DNA of 64,000 nucleotides from Trachythela sp. YZ-2020 (GCA_016169945.1 JADLSH010000368.1:1674001-1738000); one strand, 5' to 3'. Shown: positions 28,900 through 40,759, numbered from the stretch's first letter. Notes: generated by a model not told the origin, from the sequence alone. Translations and numbers: made by a program.

Positions 28900-29912
28900 T
28901 ACAAAATGGCAAAATAGCTGGTATTCTTGACTGAAAACTTATACTGTTATAGTGTTTATAACTTTATATAGACAGTTTGACAAAATAGTTGAGGTGCTTA
29001 ATGGTAGAATCTTAGAGAAAACCTCCAAAATACATAGCTTTTGTTATCACAGTAAGTGAATTAATCAAGATCGATTATTATTTTGGTTCTATCGGATATT
29101 TTGTTACGGGTTTTTTACCGACCGCAAACAAGACTCAAGTGTAAACCAGTGTTATAAGCAAACATGAAAGCGACTATCCCAACTAGCGGCTATGAAAGGT
29201 TTCGGCTATCCTAGCCTCCTCCGCAGGCATCTCTTGGATCCCCGGGGTAGGTTGCGTCACGGTAATAATTTTTTTTCTTCCAGCAAATAATTTCTGCCCG
29301 CCAATTTTAAGGCGATGCCTACGGAGGAGGCTACGGCTATCCCAACCCCCAACGTTATCGTTAGGGGTGGAGTAATTAGTGGCTTACCAACCGGTATCGA
29401 ACGAACTAAGAGGGAGAGTGCCGGCGGCCCCTAGACCATGATGCCAGTATTTTTGTGGTTGGTTAAAATGAAGGCGGATTGCAACGTGGACGGCATACTA
29501 CAAAACGCCAAAATAGCTGGTATTTTCCTGGCCGTAATTAAAACTTATACTGTTATAGACATATTGACAAAATATTTGTCACAACTCACTGATAAATGAA
29601 TTGATCGATTATCATTTTGGTTTTATATCGGTTATTTTGTTACGGAATATTTACCGCAAACAAAGTAATACAAAATCTTTAAAGTTAAGTTTTCTCTTTA
29701 AAAAGATATAACAAAATTGAAAAACAAACAAAAAATCCCCACAGACCATACCTCCGGACTTCTAGACTTGCCGTCTAGTGCTAGAGCGTCGTATGTTACA
29801 TTTAGTCAAGGTTTCGGCTATCCCAATGCTATCGTTAGGGGTGAGTTATAGTGGCTTACCAACCGGTATCGAACGAACTGAGAGGGAGAGTGCTGGCGGC
29901 CCCTGGACCATA
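28900..29912. repeat. Direct duplication of a ~450-bp repeat
   Basis: About 28900-29445 and 29480-29912 share, in order, AAAATAGCTGGTATT, AAACTTATACTGTTATAG, ATTTTGTTACGG..TTTACCG, and CTTACCAACCGGTATCGAAC...GAGGGAGAGTGC.GGCGGCCCCT. The first copy is interrupted by the 122-bp foldback at 29212-29333. No coding content; the 68-aa ORF there is a by-product. Confidence 0.75.
29212..29333. mobile_element. Small foldback element with 9-bp target-site duplication
   Basis: Ends TAGCCTCCTCCGCAGGCATC and GATGCCTACGGAGGAGGCTA are inverted with one mismatch. CGGCTATCC flanks both sides (29203-29211, 29334-29342). A 9-bp duplication would fit Mutator-like elements; only 122 bp, non-autonomous. Confidence 0.8.
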
Positions 29913-30375
29913 ATGCCTGGCACCCTTTTCGCAAGACCCTGTGATCGGTAACTCCTTGCCAACTCAATAACAAATGTTTCGCGTTCGTATTTATGTACGT
30001 AACACTCGGGTGGCGCCAGGCTTGTGGTGACGATTTGCTTCGGTGATGTCATTCCGTACGCATGCGTACAGGCGACTAAACTGCACGCATGCGTAAATTA
30101 AGTGTATCAAATCGGCATTTTTTTCATTCGACTTTTTTCGCGGTTTGTAGCCGGCGGTCGTCGAAGTACGAGTCGGGAGAAGTTTCCCGCGCTTTTGGTT
30201 TGAAGAATAAACAACATTCGAACAAAGCTGCCCTTTAAATTAAATAAAAATTTCGGCGTTCGCGATGTATATTTTGTCTTGAAGCGTTTTTGAAGAGATC
30301 AGAACATCGAATTAGTAAAGAAGCCCGCCAGGAAATGTAGTAGAAAAGATTCAACATGTTTGCTCGGTTTCATTT

Positions 30376-30423
30376 CTAAATTTTCTAAATCCAAATTGTA
30401 CAAATTAGATTTAGAAAATTTAG
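30376..30423. repeat. Perfect 16-bp inverted repeat, 16-nt loop
   Basis: CTAAATTTTCTAAATC (30376-30391) and its exact inverse (30408-30423). Possibly a short foldback end or a hairpin. No link to a gene could be made. Confidence 0.7.
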
Positions 30424-31317
30424 ACTCTGGAACCAGGGTAGTCTTATGTAAGTCGCGACTTATTTTCTATGTGTTTTAGCGGTAGATCTATACTATATTT
30501 TAATATTTAGCTCGCGAAGTTTGTGAATTTTCTGTGTCAGATGATATAGCACGTCTTTGTAGATGTTTATGTTATTTAATACATGAATTTTATTAATACA
30601 AGAGTGGAATTGATTGTATTATACTACATCTCTCAATTCCTTTATTTACCACCAAGGGCTATTATATATAATGAAAAGGATTAACATTTATTCTCACTAT
30701 GATTAAACTGCCAATTGACCAGCATCTGCTGCACAATAGTGTTAGTGATATATACACAGGCTATAGCTATATATCTATATATACTGCTATATATTTCTTT
30801 AGGTATTACCCGCACTCAAGGTGGGGCACTTGAGGTGGGGGACACCAAGGCATATTTTAACATATATACTGGGGGGCCACTTGGCCCCCCAGGCCCTCTT
30901 GATGGCCCCCCACTCACACAAAATTGGCCCCACACTCCCTGGGCCCTTTATACATTGGGTCATTTATGGCTTATATAGTTAGACATTTTTAAAGTTTTAG
31001 TTAAAACATTAAAATACTATTGGCTTGGCAATTTCAGAGCTCCAGATTTCAAAATTTTCCTGGGAAAAAACTCCCCTGGACCCCTACAGGGCTAGCGCCT
31101 TCAGCACTCAGATTAAGGGCCCTTTTTCACAAATGGCCCCCCACTAAGAAATCCTTAAAATATGCCCTGGGGGACACCCAAGGTGGAGAATGTGTTATTG
31201 ATTGAGTGTCCAACCGAAGTGCATTGCAATAGGAACGTGAACACAATGTCCTGAACAGTATTGTATATAATATTATGGAACTATACAGCTAGTTCAAAAT
31301 ACAAGTGCACTGTGTCA

Positions 31318-34300
31318 TCAGACAATACTCGTTGTAAGTTCCTCTTCAGGAACAATACCCTTAGCCTTCAGCTCATCTTTCACTCTGCTCAGGTAATCTG
31401 GATCGGGATAACCAAATCTAAAAGAAATAAGACATTCGCTGATCATTGTTTGCAGATGAAATACAGCAAATACTGTCAAGTTACAGGTTTCAGTCAGCGT
31501 TACAGGGCAGCAGATGGTGGTCAACTTCAGAAATGTTAACACTGAAACCAGCAAGCATTAACTATACATCTCTCAATTGTATTCATTTGCCTCCGAATAC
31601 AAGACTACTACATATAATGAAGGAATTAACATTACTTTGTAGTTTTGTCATTCTGATATTAAACTGCCGGTTCACCACCAACTGCTGCACAATAGTGCTT
31701 AGTGAACACACCCGTGGCCTCAACATAAGCTTCTATTTCATCGATTCTACAAGAAGAGATTTACTTATAACTTACTTTTGTGGTCCTCCATCAGAGCTAG
31801 TTTTATGATGGATATCATTCCATGTGACACAATCATCTTGTCCTGTCGTGTTGGATCTCCCCACCGTAAATATCAATTTCTTATCAAATGCTTTTTGCAG
31901 CATTTTCAAAACAACTCGGCCCTCCTTATTTGCAGGTAGGAACGCCTGACGTTTCGTGCCTGTAAATTTGTGGCCTGGCTTGGGATGCTTGTTGCCTTGG
32001 AGACCATTTGGGATGACATAGGTGATGACATAACAACCATACCTTTCGTAACCAGGCAAACTTTGTTGGTAACTTTTTACATCCATAGTACCATCTGGTT
32101 GGTTGCCTTCAGAGATACCATACACTTCTTGACATACTGGGCATTTCTTCTGATAAGTGAACGCCGTCTCAATACAAGACTTGCAAAATCTATGACCACA
32201 TTTTGATAAGGAAACCGGATCTGTGCAAGGGCACTGGCATATGCTACAGTCGCTAGGATCATCACCTAAAATGTGACATATTGAATTACCATCGTTTGCA
32301 TCTAAGGACGAACAGTACCAGATAACATATTATCTATTCTCATGTGAAAACTTTGATGTTTGAAACGAGCATTTGAAAGGAATTAGCTCAGCCAATCACC
32401 ATCAGCCTAGTTAAACATGATTGACTGATCAGATTAAAACCTGTCTAATACTCTTGACAAACATGAAAGTTTAACATGAGAATAGACAATGTTATTCTCA
32501 CACCACTCAAGTGTTTTTCATATAAACGTCAGCAGACAACATCATTTCAATATCTTCGTTGTAGTCTGTTTCTATCCTAAAGCTAAACATCCCTTATTTA
32601 TACCTACCTGAATGCGAAGAGTGTGAACCAACACCATTTTGGTCATATCGGACTGTGGTTGTTGAACCATGTTTACTTCTAGCTGTGGATTGACTTGTGG
32701 ACAGAACTGTGCCATGTTGACTGGGGCTTACTGTGGTGGATGTATCAACACTGGCGTAGCAGGAATTTGACCGGTGACCAGCTGAAGATAACGATGGTGG
32801 GTCGACTGAAGAAGGATCACCTGGACTTTGTAATGTGGAAGTACCAACTGTTATTTTCTTCCCTTTACTGCTGGATGTTGTAAAAAAAGCAGAGGTGGGT
32901 CCATTCTTGACCCTGGATGAGATGCTATCCAAACTAGTCCCACTGGATCCATGCTTGATCCTAGATGCCACAGAGGTGGTGTCCACACTACGACCATCTT
33001 TAGAGGAACTTTGCAGAGGTTTACGCAAGGCAACCAATGAAGTTTTCATTCTTGGTGTTTTGTGCATATCATCTACAGACTTCCTTTCAACCGGCTTTTC
33101 TTTAACATCACTTTTAATTGCACTAAAACTATGTCTTCTTTGCACCTTTCTTCCTTTGAGTAGCCACTTATTAAACTCTGTTGTGAATGTTTTAACAATT
33201 TCACCGTCAATATTTACTAAGCGGATTTCAAACGGCTTAGCAGTGGGGTCTGAGGCCAATTTCTGATCAATTTCATTGACAAATGAGAAGGCAACTTGGG
33301 CGCAGACGTCCTTTGGGACTCCATAAATGCCGGAGCTTATTGCAGGCATGGCAATCGACCTTGCTCCAAGTTTCCGAGCTGCTTCGTAAACATTCATGAA
33401 GACTCTACGAAATAACTTTATACAGCCTTCTTTGCCGTGTTTCTTCCATTGTGGACCAACTGCATGAACGATGTGGTTGCAATGTAGAAACCCTGATCCA
33501 GTTATTGCAACATCGCCCGTTTTTAAGGCTCCATGTTTATTAACATAGTCATCAGATTCTTTTTGCACTGTAGGTCCCCCTGCCTTAGATATTGCATAGC
33601 TCACACCACCAGCATGGTCTAAATGCTCATTACATGCATTTACGATAATATCTGCATTTTCTCTGGTCAAATCCCCTTGGTAAACTACAACCTTAAGTTT
33701 GTTTGCAGTTTCGTGAGTCAAGGCATCGTTGGATGGACCTTTAGGTGAGAGGGATCTCGGTCTTTCAACAGCTCCACCAAGCTGTTCACGGATCCACTGG
33801 TTAGCTTGGCTAAGCGCTAGATTTGTGCCCCATAAGGTGTACACACTACCATCTGCTGATCTTTCCAGTATCAAGCGAGTGACATACCGCGGTACAGCAC
33901 ATACAGCAGTTTCTAAAAGTTCTCCACTATAGCCTGGTCCATCTTGGCTAACATTAAAGGTGATGCTTGTAACACTTTTGTGGAAATTACGATACATTTC
34001 TGCAACCTTATCACAAGCCGAATTGAACAAATCATCATTATAATTCACACCAGATTGAGCTTTAATATGCAATTTAGTGTAGTCCTTAGACCAGCTAATC
34101 TTAATTTGATATCTTTGTTCAATATTCTTCAAATCATTATCATAAAAACACTTAATATACTTTGCTATTGGTGACAAGGTGTCAAAACTAACTCTACTGG
34201 GCTTTGAGCTGCTGCCTTCACTATAATCAGATGAACTGGTGCTTCCACTTCTACCATCATCCTGAATTCTATTGTTGATAATTTGCCTGGTTTCCGACAC

Positions 34301-34571
34301 TTGTTCCCAGGTTCCTGAGATCAAAATCTCGTCAGCAGCTTCATGGTATTGGGCCCCAGTTTTCCTGCAAGCCTCCTTGAGTGTTGCTTCAATAATTTTT
34401 CCAGTTTTTAATGAAATTCTACCAGATACTTTTTCAAAGAGCTGAAAGGGTTGAGATGGCATTATGCATAAAACATTAATATAGAAAATTTCTCAAGAAA
34501 ATGACTGGTTATAATGACAGTTGACCAACATCTGAGCTGCATGATAGTATTAATACCTCAAAGTGATCCAT
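31318..34571 (-). CDS. Macro domain-RING-deltex E3 ubiquitin ligase (PARP9/DTX3L-like fusion), 4 coding exons
   Basis: Coding exons: 34557-34571 (MDHFE), 32608-34441, 31776-32265, 31318-31417; 812 aa. The 34441 start of exon 2 is chosen because CCATCTCAACCCTTTCAG is a strong acceptor and the phase is right; an ATG inside that acceptor (34462) gives a slightly longer open frame. Domains: KH-like repeats (residues 6-235), macro domain (~251-433) with QGDLTRENADIIVNACN, HAGGV and ISSGIYGVP, Ser/Thr-rich linker to ~615, RING ([24 protein letters not shown]), and DTC to the end ([39 protein letters not shown]). Family role: DTX3L with PARP9 modifies chromatin and viral targets and links ubiquitin to ADP-ribose. 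Here the macro reader and ligase share one chain. No ART domain seen. Confidence 0.88.
31496..31699. mobile_element. MITE family A, copy 2
   Basis: AGCGTTACAGGGCAGCAGAT..GTGGTCAAC at one end and the inverse-like CCACCAACTGCTGCACAATA..GTGCT at the other. 204 bp, in the last intron of the macro-deltex gene. Confidence 0.75.
34512..34554. mobile_element. MITE family A, terminal fragment beside a splice donor
   Basis: GTTGACCAACATCTGAGCTG then CATGATAGTATTAATAC resembles one end of family A. On the minus strand it begins directly after the short MDHFE exon and appears to include the downstream bases of its donor (GTATTAAT). Confidence 0.5.
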
Positions 34572-35275
34572 AATTTGTTGTTTCTTTCCGAAGCTGTTAC
34601 AGCCAGGTTTTGGTAATACTTTTCATCTGCTCCCTAAAGAATTTAGATCATAGAAATATATATATTGTTGCCTTTCTTGGTGATGCACCAGTCATGTCAG
34701 ACCATGAGAAGTTATGAAGTTTTCGGGTGGATCTAGGCTAATCTGGCTAGAGAGGGTGTGTGATGCATACAGGAATAAGACCAGCCTTTGAAATTGCAGA
34801 ACCAAATGCAGAGAATATTGAGAATTTTCCGACTTGCTTCTGCCAAAAATCGTTGATTTTGCCGAGGCAAACATAGGCGAATTACAAGGGCTGTATCCTT
34901 CCCACATGAAGTTGAACTATTTGTATTTGGGTTTCTGTATCCAAAACTTAGTTGATAGGTGTGAAGATTTATATATCTTTGCGAAGGAATTTCGCTTAGA
35001 AATATTAAATATGTAGTTTAGTACTTTTAGTTTGCAAACTGGGCAAATTATTGTTTATACATATATGTCTTATTGGTATCTATCCATAATTTTCGAAGAA
35101 CTTTTACTATAAAACGAACACTCAAACACAAGACATCAAGTATTTTATAATTCATGGACAATCGAAAGGAAACATACTGATTTTGTCTATGATCAACACG
35201 ACATTTGTTTATATATAAATGCATATATTTGTATCAAAATTTGTATTGTACAATAGCATCCTACTTGCACTTACC

Positions 35276-35420
35276 TTAATCCTACGAACAGTGAATGTAC
35301 TCTATCCGTAATTCCGTATTCAATAATAGTCTTTGCATAAACACGGTGTATAAACAAGGAACACGAGCGATTGTTCCAGATGATCTAAACTTTTCCTACT
35401 ACGCAACGCTTTTGTTGTTT
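35276..35420 (-). promoter_or_regulatory. Candidate 5' untranslated exon of the macro-deltex gene
   Basis: On the minus strand GGATTAAG|GTAAGTGC is a strong donor with no in-frame start before it. The next downstream piece (34557-34633, acceptor CTTTAG) carries the start codon. The upper limit is a guess. Opposite-strand promoter features begin at about 35590. Confidence 0.4.
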
Positions 35421-35691
35421 GGAGTATTTAAAATCTGCATGTAAAAAAACCGCGTCTTATTTCTTCCAAGAAATGCCAATCATCTTAAAACTTATTACGC
35501 AGTTTCGGTTTCGATTATGCGAGCAACCAGATATGTTAAACTCAATGTTTACAATAACACTATCCTCTTATCGGCTGTCCCTTCGTGACGATCAAAACCA
35601 GCCAATCAAAATTGAGAATGAATGGAAATGGACCAATCGCGTGCGTTCCCCTGATGGGAAGATATCAGAGAAGCTATATCGCAAAACAAAG

Positions 35692-35906
35692 ATGGCGGCG
35701 ACAAGGAACGCAGTTAGGAATGTATTGACGCAAAAGTGTGTCTGGGGAAAGTCCCATCACAGAATTGGTCCCATTTGTGAAATTGCTGTTTGTCAAATCA
35801 ACCAATTTTCGTCTCTAAACAGGCTTTTTCCATGAGTCATGCTGAGTTCAAGGCATTGTTAAATCATCACAAGTTAATGAGACTATGGGAAGAAATATTT
35901 GGATAA
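35692..35906 (+). CDS. Candidate tiny gene with TISU-like start; product unrecognised
   Basis: ATG at 35692 sits in AAAGATGGCGGCGAC, close to the TISU/YY1 element that starts many mitochondrial and housekeeping genes. CCAAT occurs ~95 bp upstream. The N-terminus MAATRNAVRN is basic and free of acids, like a mitochondrial presequence. Proposed structure: exon 35692-35721, intron to AACAG at 35822, exon 35823-35906 (AFSMSHAEFKALLNHHKLMR then LWEEIFG, stop), 38 aa. Read without splicing it gives 47 aa ending at 35835. AATAAA at 36036 supports a transcript end before the next gene. Head to head with the macro-deltex gene. The splice model is uncertain. Confidence 0.4.
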
Positions 35907-36035
35907 AATTTCTCCTACTGTTTCGACTTTATTAAGCATTGTTTAATCAATGCTATTCATTCCGAGTGGCAATACCACAATAATTTCTTGCATGTTCTCT
36001 ATATACTACATATCTTTCTTTTAACTACAGTCTAT

Positions 36036-36041
36036 AATAAA
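36036..36041 (+). terminator. Polyadenylation signal AATAAA
   Basis: 130 bp after the proposed stop at 35906 and just before the convergent stop of the next gene at 36097. Confidence 0.45.
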
Positions 36042-36096
36042 GTGTTGAGTTAAGGTAGTTTGGTAGACGTCCAAAAATTCCGTATAGTTTTCACAT

Positions 36097-37628
36097 CTAG
36101 CGACGACCCAAATGTGGTGGTAGTGCTGAAAGTAAACAAAAAACATTATAGTTTTATCACTAATGTGCTTCATCCAACTCTTTTCATAATTCTAAGGTTC
36201 TGAATGAACTGAATTCGTATAATACCTGGAATTTTGGGAGGAGGTCTTTCGCCTTGCACTGGTATCGTCATGACTTTAATCGTCGGCTCTGTTCAAGATA
36301 AGCAGTAATTTTTTAAAAGAATGGAATTGAAAAATTGAAAAAGGATGCATAATCTAAACAGAATAACTAAATACCTTCTGTCTCTGGAATAATATATGAG
36401 GAATCTATAAATTCATGAGAAACAACATATTAAAGATATTTTGCACAAATGAAGTAAAATGAACATTGCTTCTAACAGGAATATACGTACATGTCACTTC
36501 ATAAATGGACATAGTCAATCCTTTTCCGACACAAACTTGGTCTTTCACATCATTTGCTTGTTTCGGTTCAATGCACATGAAAGGATCGGGATTTTTCGAC
36601 CAACATTTTGATTTGTCTTTTAAGCGTCGAGTTTCAACGTCCACATGATTTAGATTACCAATCCAACACTCGTAGTAATTCTGTAAACCAAAATATAAGT
36701 AGCCTCCTTTTTTGGCTGCTTCAGAACACCTATTGATAGACAAATATGGATTGACAGATTGTTCTCACGTGGAAAACACATGCCATTCAATGAGCACTAT
36801 CGTACTGCAGATGGTGGTCAGCCGGTAGTTACCAAAGTGAAAAATAATGTTTAATTCTTTTCATTATTAATATGTAGTAGTCTCGCATTTGGTGGCAGAT
36901 AAAATAGTATTAAGAGATGTAGTTATAAGTGTCAACATTTCTGAAGATGACTACCATCTGCTGCCCCGTAATGCTTACTTGCACATAAGCATATCCAAAT
37001 GCTTATTCCATTTATCTCCCAACCAATCGGAGTTCTTCATTTTAACTGTGATTGCATGGGTCATCAATCTGTTCTTTAGCGAGTCTTGAAAGCAACCAAG
37101 TTTTCGTGGACGCTCATTGCATTGATAACCTGGAAATAAAAGTCTGGATTTACAAGTCCTTGCAATCCATTACAACATTGAACACAGTGGCGTAGGAACC
37201 GAGGGGCACAGGAAACACGTGCCCCCCCCCCCCCCAAATATTCTTCAAAGTGCCTTTTCTCCAGCTGAAACAATGGGAAAAGTGCCCTTTTCTAATAGAA
37301 GAGGTGTCCTTAAGACGAAGTGCCCCTCCAACTTGAAATTGCTTCGTACGCATATGATTGAACAACATGTAATATCTCTGCATCAGTGATCTTACTATAC
37401 TCGCACGAGTTTTGTACAACATCAGATCACTTTAGAAGCAGGGTAAGCCACATTCACGAGCATGCAGATTCAAGAACACGTACTACTTCTTTGCGATCTA
37501 ACCTTAACTCAGTCAAATGGGTGAGAATTAACGACGGGAGAGACTGAAAATCTGAAAATAAACCTACCATTAGCTGCGTCAGAAATTGCCACGAGTAAGA
37601 AAACACCAAGAAAAAATCTTGCCTCCAT
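36097..37628 (-). CDS. Small secreted cysteine-containing protein E, 6 exons
   Basis: Exons 5' to 3': 37568-37628, 36979-37129, 36491-36729, 36375-36404, 36226-36288, 36097-36125; phases join to 190 aa. Signal peptide MEARFFLGVFLLVAISDAANG, then GYQCNERPRKLGCFQDSLKN, a region ending HLDMLMCKCSEAAKKGGY, LYFGLQNYYECWIGN, a further Cys pair (KCWSKNPDPFMC, QVCVGKG), and a Pro-rich basic tail ending PHLGRR. The GY-Y-FGLQ-ECW core is reminiscent of WSC/lectin-like secreted domains, but I do not recognise the family. TATATAAG lies ~70 bp upstream of the start. Head to head with protein F, to which it looks distantly related. No function assigned; extracellular by signal peptide. Confidence 0.8.
36793..36975. 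mobile_element. MITE family A, copy 3, at the exon 2 donor of protein E
   Basis: AGCACTATCGTACTGCAGAT..GGTGGTC at one end and the inverse-like ACTACCATCTGCTGCCCCGT..AATGCT at the other. It fills most of intron 2 (36730-36978), and its terminal TAAGCAT follows the G of the donor GTAAGC. Confidence 0.75.
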
Positions 37629-37698
37629 ATTGGACCAAAAATCTTCTTATACTAGATCACTCAACTTGTCTTTAATCTACCGCTGTCACATCCTCCGA

Positions 37699-37706
37699 CT
37701 TATATA
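37699..37706 (-). promoter_or_regulatory. TATA box TATATAAG for secreted protein E
   Basis: Minus-strand TATATAAG about 71 bp upstream of the start codon, which allows a 5' leader of ~40-45 nt. The same octamer precedes the acetylcholine-receptor-like gene. Confidence 0.55.
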
Positions 37707-39238
37707 CCCTCAGAAATGTTGAACATTGTCTAATTTTGGACACATATTTGTAGGTCAAACATTAAGCAATAATCAGAGCAAACAAAAATTTGAATGTTCA
37801 AATAAATTTATGAGTCTGCAATCATTCAATTCGGAGGAATCATTTCAAAAGAAAACCGATTGTTTGCTAAATCCGGAAACATCACAATTTTAATTTGATG
37901 CCACGCGAGTTGACAGGGCCAGCAAATGTTGGGCAGCCTTTCGACACCTTAAAATTTACTTCTTTTGTGAATTCAATAAGATTAATAGTATAGTATAGTA
38001 TTGTATTTGTACAAGGTAATAAAATATGTCAGCATTGTATATATATTGGTTCGTCCAAAAATAGAATTAAGATAGGACACAATTTAACTTTGAAAGAACT
38101 TTTCCTACGAATTAAATAAGATTAATAAATAAAGCGTTGTAAAATGTAATAAAATTTGTCAGTTTTCTAATACAGTAATATTGGTTGGTTTGTCCAAAAT
38201 TAGGTAGACACAATTTAACTTTGAAAGAAATTCATGGCGCAAAACAGTTTAATCAATTAATGCGTCTAGCTGGGTACACAGAAATTAAAAATCAATTTTC
38301 ACCAAACAATAATTCATACAATATGTAATTTATAGTGTTGACTTTTGTTCATGCTTGCGGTAAACATTGAGCTAAAAATATTTCATCGGAAAATTACGCC
38401 TACTGCAGCGGCATTCAATATAACTGATTATTTAAACAGGTTTTATTTGCCTTTCGTATTATTGCTTTTACAGTGTTTAAAACCCTGGTTTATGACAGTT
38501 TTGTGTCTTGTGAAACGCGCGCACCCACAAAAAGCCCTGGGAACGAGGTTGGATATACACATTTGACATTTCCAATTTTATCTCTAATTAATTGATAGCA
38601 TAAAATAGCAAGTGTTAAAGTAAGATGAGCAATTACTCCGAAAGGTCACTGAAATGTTATCTTCATTGAAATTGACCTATGCAGGCACGGCTATAATGAT
38701 TAGTTAAAGATTTATTTTCGATTATTTCAGAATCTTCTGTTACGAAGAGTTAGTTAGAGAGAAAAATTTGTTTTACTCTTTATTAATCAATTGCTTTTTT
38801 ATCAAAAAGCGTCAACTTATTATTGTGTTTATATATTCGAAATAATAGTGTGTTAAGACTGATTTCTTGACGTAAAATATCGAGGCAAGTAATAGTTAAG
38901 ATACAACTCTTAATCTGGATTGGCTATAACTCTATAAGTCGCGACAAATTGCTTTGATAGAAATGACGTCACCTGATCTTGCACTATAGATCAATTAGAC
39001 TAAAGATTCATCTCTAAGTCTCAACCAAAGTAGTCTACATGGACACTTCTTGAGTTTAGTCTTTAACCTAAGAGACACAAAGATGTGGGGCAAGGATGGG
39101 GAGCAACATACCATATACCGCGCTTGTTCATGAGAATAATCACATTCATTTTCAGCTGGTGTGCGCGCTCTAAACAACCTCAGGAAATTAAAATTTAATT
39201 GTGTGCATTAGAAATTAAGGGCACGTATTCTGTTGCTA

Positions 39239-39285
39239 GATATGATATGATATGATATGATATGGTATGGTATGATATCATATGA
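39239..39285. repeat. (GATAT)n microsatellite
   Basis: Repeated ATATGATATG words with GGTATG variants; simple repeat in the interval between the divergent secreted-protein genes. Confidence 0.8.
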
Positions 39286-39924
39286 TTTAATTAATTGTTA
39301 GTTAGAAGAAACCAACCCAATAAGATGAAACCAACTTAGAACATTTATGGAAATGCTCCTTTAATCAAACGGTTGCCCTGAATGCGTCTCCCAATCCTAA
39401 CTGATAATTTTAGCTGATAATTTAATATATATTTTGTTTTGTATTTCAAAAACAAGCTAATTCATCAGCTATTATTGAATTATCTAATTTATAACTATTA
39501 AATCTGAGTATTCAGCAGGAATTACATAGGTTCTTTCATGACTTTGGCCACACGGCTTACTGGGCTTAGTAAAATTAGCACTGCCGGGTAACAGTTAAAG
39601 CCCTACGTACAAAAAATCGTACAAACACATTCTAATAACATTCTTCTAATATAGAAATGCAATGAAGATTCTTGTGACGTTTGTGTGCAAAATCAAGAGG
39701 TGACAGAAATTATCTTCCAACAAAAGACGCCCACAGGAAGAACACGCTTATGAAATTATAGAGACAGAACAATTATCATCATTGTTTTTCTTGAAAGAGA
39801 CGCTTGACCAATCTTTTTTCATCTATTTGTTATTTAAATCTAGTCTCTTTCACACAACAGATGTGCACGCAATAAGATTGATGCCTTTTTGGATTTTTTC
39901 ATGAATTATTAACAATTTTTTTCG

Positions 39925-39933
39925 TATAAAAGG
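39925..39933 (+). promoter_or_regulatory. TATAAAAGG box, target gene unclear
   Basis: Consensus TATA box on the plus strand, 0.83 kb before the start codon of secreted protein F. It may start a long 5' leader of that gene (an acceptor TTTCTAG lies at 40741-40746, just before its ATG) or an unseen transcript. Confidence 0.35.
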
Positions 39934-40759
39934 CAGTGAAGAAACACGAATATTATCAATAGATGTATTTTAGTGTATATGGTTGAATCAGTTTTAAATT
40001 AATTGTGAAGACTGAAGTCAAGAAGTTCATCTATATTATTAAAAAGAAGTTACCTGCACCAATAGCTAGCAATCATGTAAGTTTAATTATTTATTTTTTC
40101 CACCACTCATGCACAAGTGCATCTATCTGGCGTAGATACGCGATAATACAAAATAAACGCAGACTGAGGCAGCTCAAAAGAAACAAAATAGTTAACCCTA
40201 AACAACTGTTAAGCCTTTGGGTAACGTACGAATTAATCAAATGAAGCTAACCGTTATATCAAAAGTTGAGTAAATTGTTATCAGAATAAAATATGTCTGA
40301 ATATGTTCAACTGTAGCCACTAAGTGATATTTAATCTATCTCAATCGGAAATGAAATTATTCATGAAATCAGCTTAATATCTCTTTCATTATTGGGTATA
40401 AATTCACGAAAAGGGTCATGCCACATTACAGTTAGTGCGGTACTGTACAACATATATAAGTCTTGTATAAGCTATGAGCTATGAGCTACGAGCATGTTGC
40501 CATGTAAAAACAGAAATATAGGCTTCAGCATGTACTGCCTGCACACTCATTTCAGTCGCACCGCTTCTAGTTCCATTACTGAAAGCCAGCCTAAATATAC
40601 AAATGTACAATATTGAACATCAAATTGATATGTAAGTTGTAACGCATCCATCAATTCCTTGAATTGTAAAGACGACAGCAAAGTAGCCATGGTAATATAA
40701 CAATACGATATTAAATACGCAAAATGTTAATATTTATTCTTTCTAGAGTAAAACAAAAC

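Larger units (their letters stand above)
27467..31317. other. Gene-poor stretch with repeats
   Basis: Between the RING-DTC cassette and the full deltex gene nothing looks coding. Contents seen: the direct duplication at 28.9-29.9 kb, a GC-richer patch at 29.9-30.3 kb with TACGCATGCGTA words, a truncated MITE A copy (about 30600-30753), and a G/C-run repeat with long meaningless ORFs (30810-31190). Confidence 0.6.
37710..40440. other. Intergenic region between divergent secreted-protein genes
   Basis: AT-rich, no gene recognised. A near-duplicate pair at 37975-38075 and 38110-38225 shares AATAAAATATGTCAG-like words, TTGGTTCGTCCAAAA/TTGGTTTGTCCAAAA and ACACAATTTAACTTTGAAAG. A canonical TATAAAAGG stands at 39925-39933. 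A 79-codon open frame after it starts only at GTG and shows no recognisable feature. Confidence 0.5.

Noticed and set aside
30715..31205. ORFs with GGPLGPPG and similar
   Set aside because: Fall in a G/C-run dispersed repeat; composition explains them.
32835..33266. 143-aa plus-strand ORF
   Set aside because: Shadow of the large macro-domain exon on the other strand.
34462..34462. ATG at 34462 as the start of the macro-deltex protein
   Set aside because: It sits inside a strong splice acceptor; the upstream MDHFE exon joins in phase and gives a better start, though the alternative cannot be excluded.
35419..35835. 138-aa plus-strand ORF spanning the divergent promoter
   Set aside because: Its first part covers promoter-like sequence (CCAAT, TISU-like start); only the part from 35692 is plausible coding sequence.
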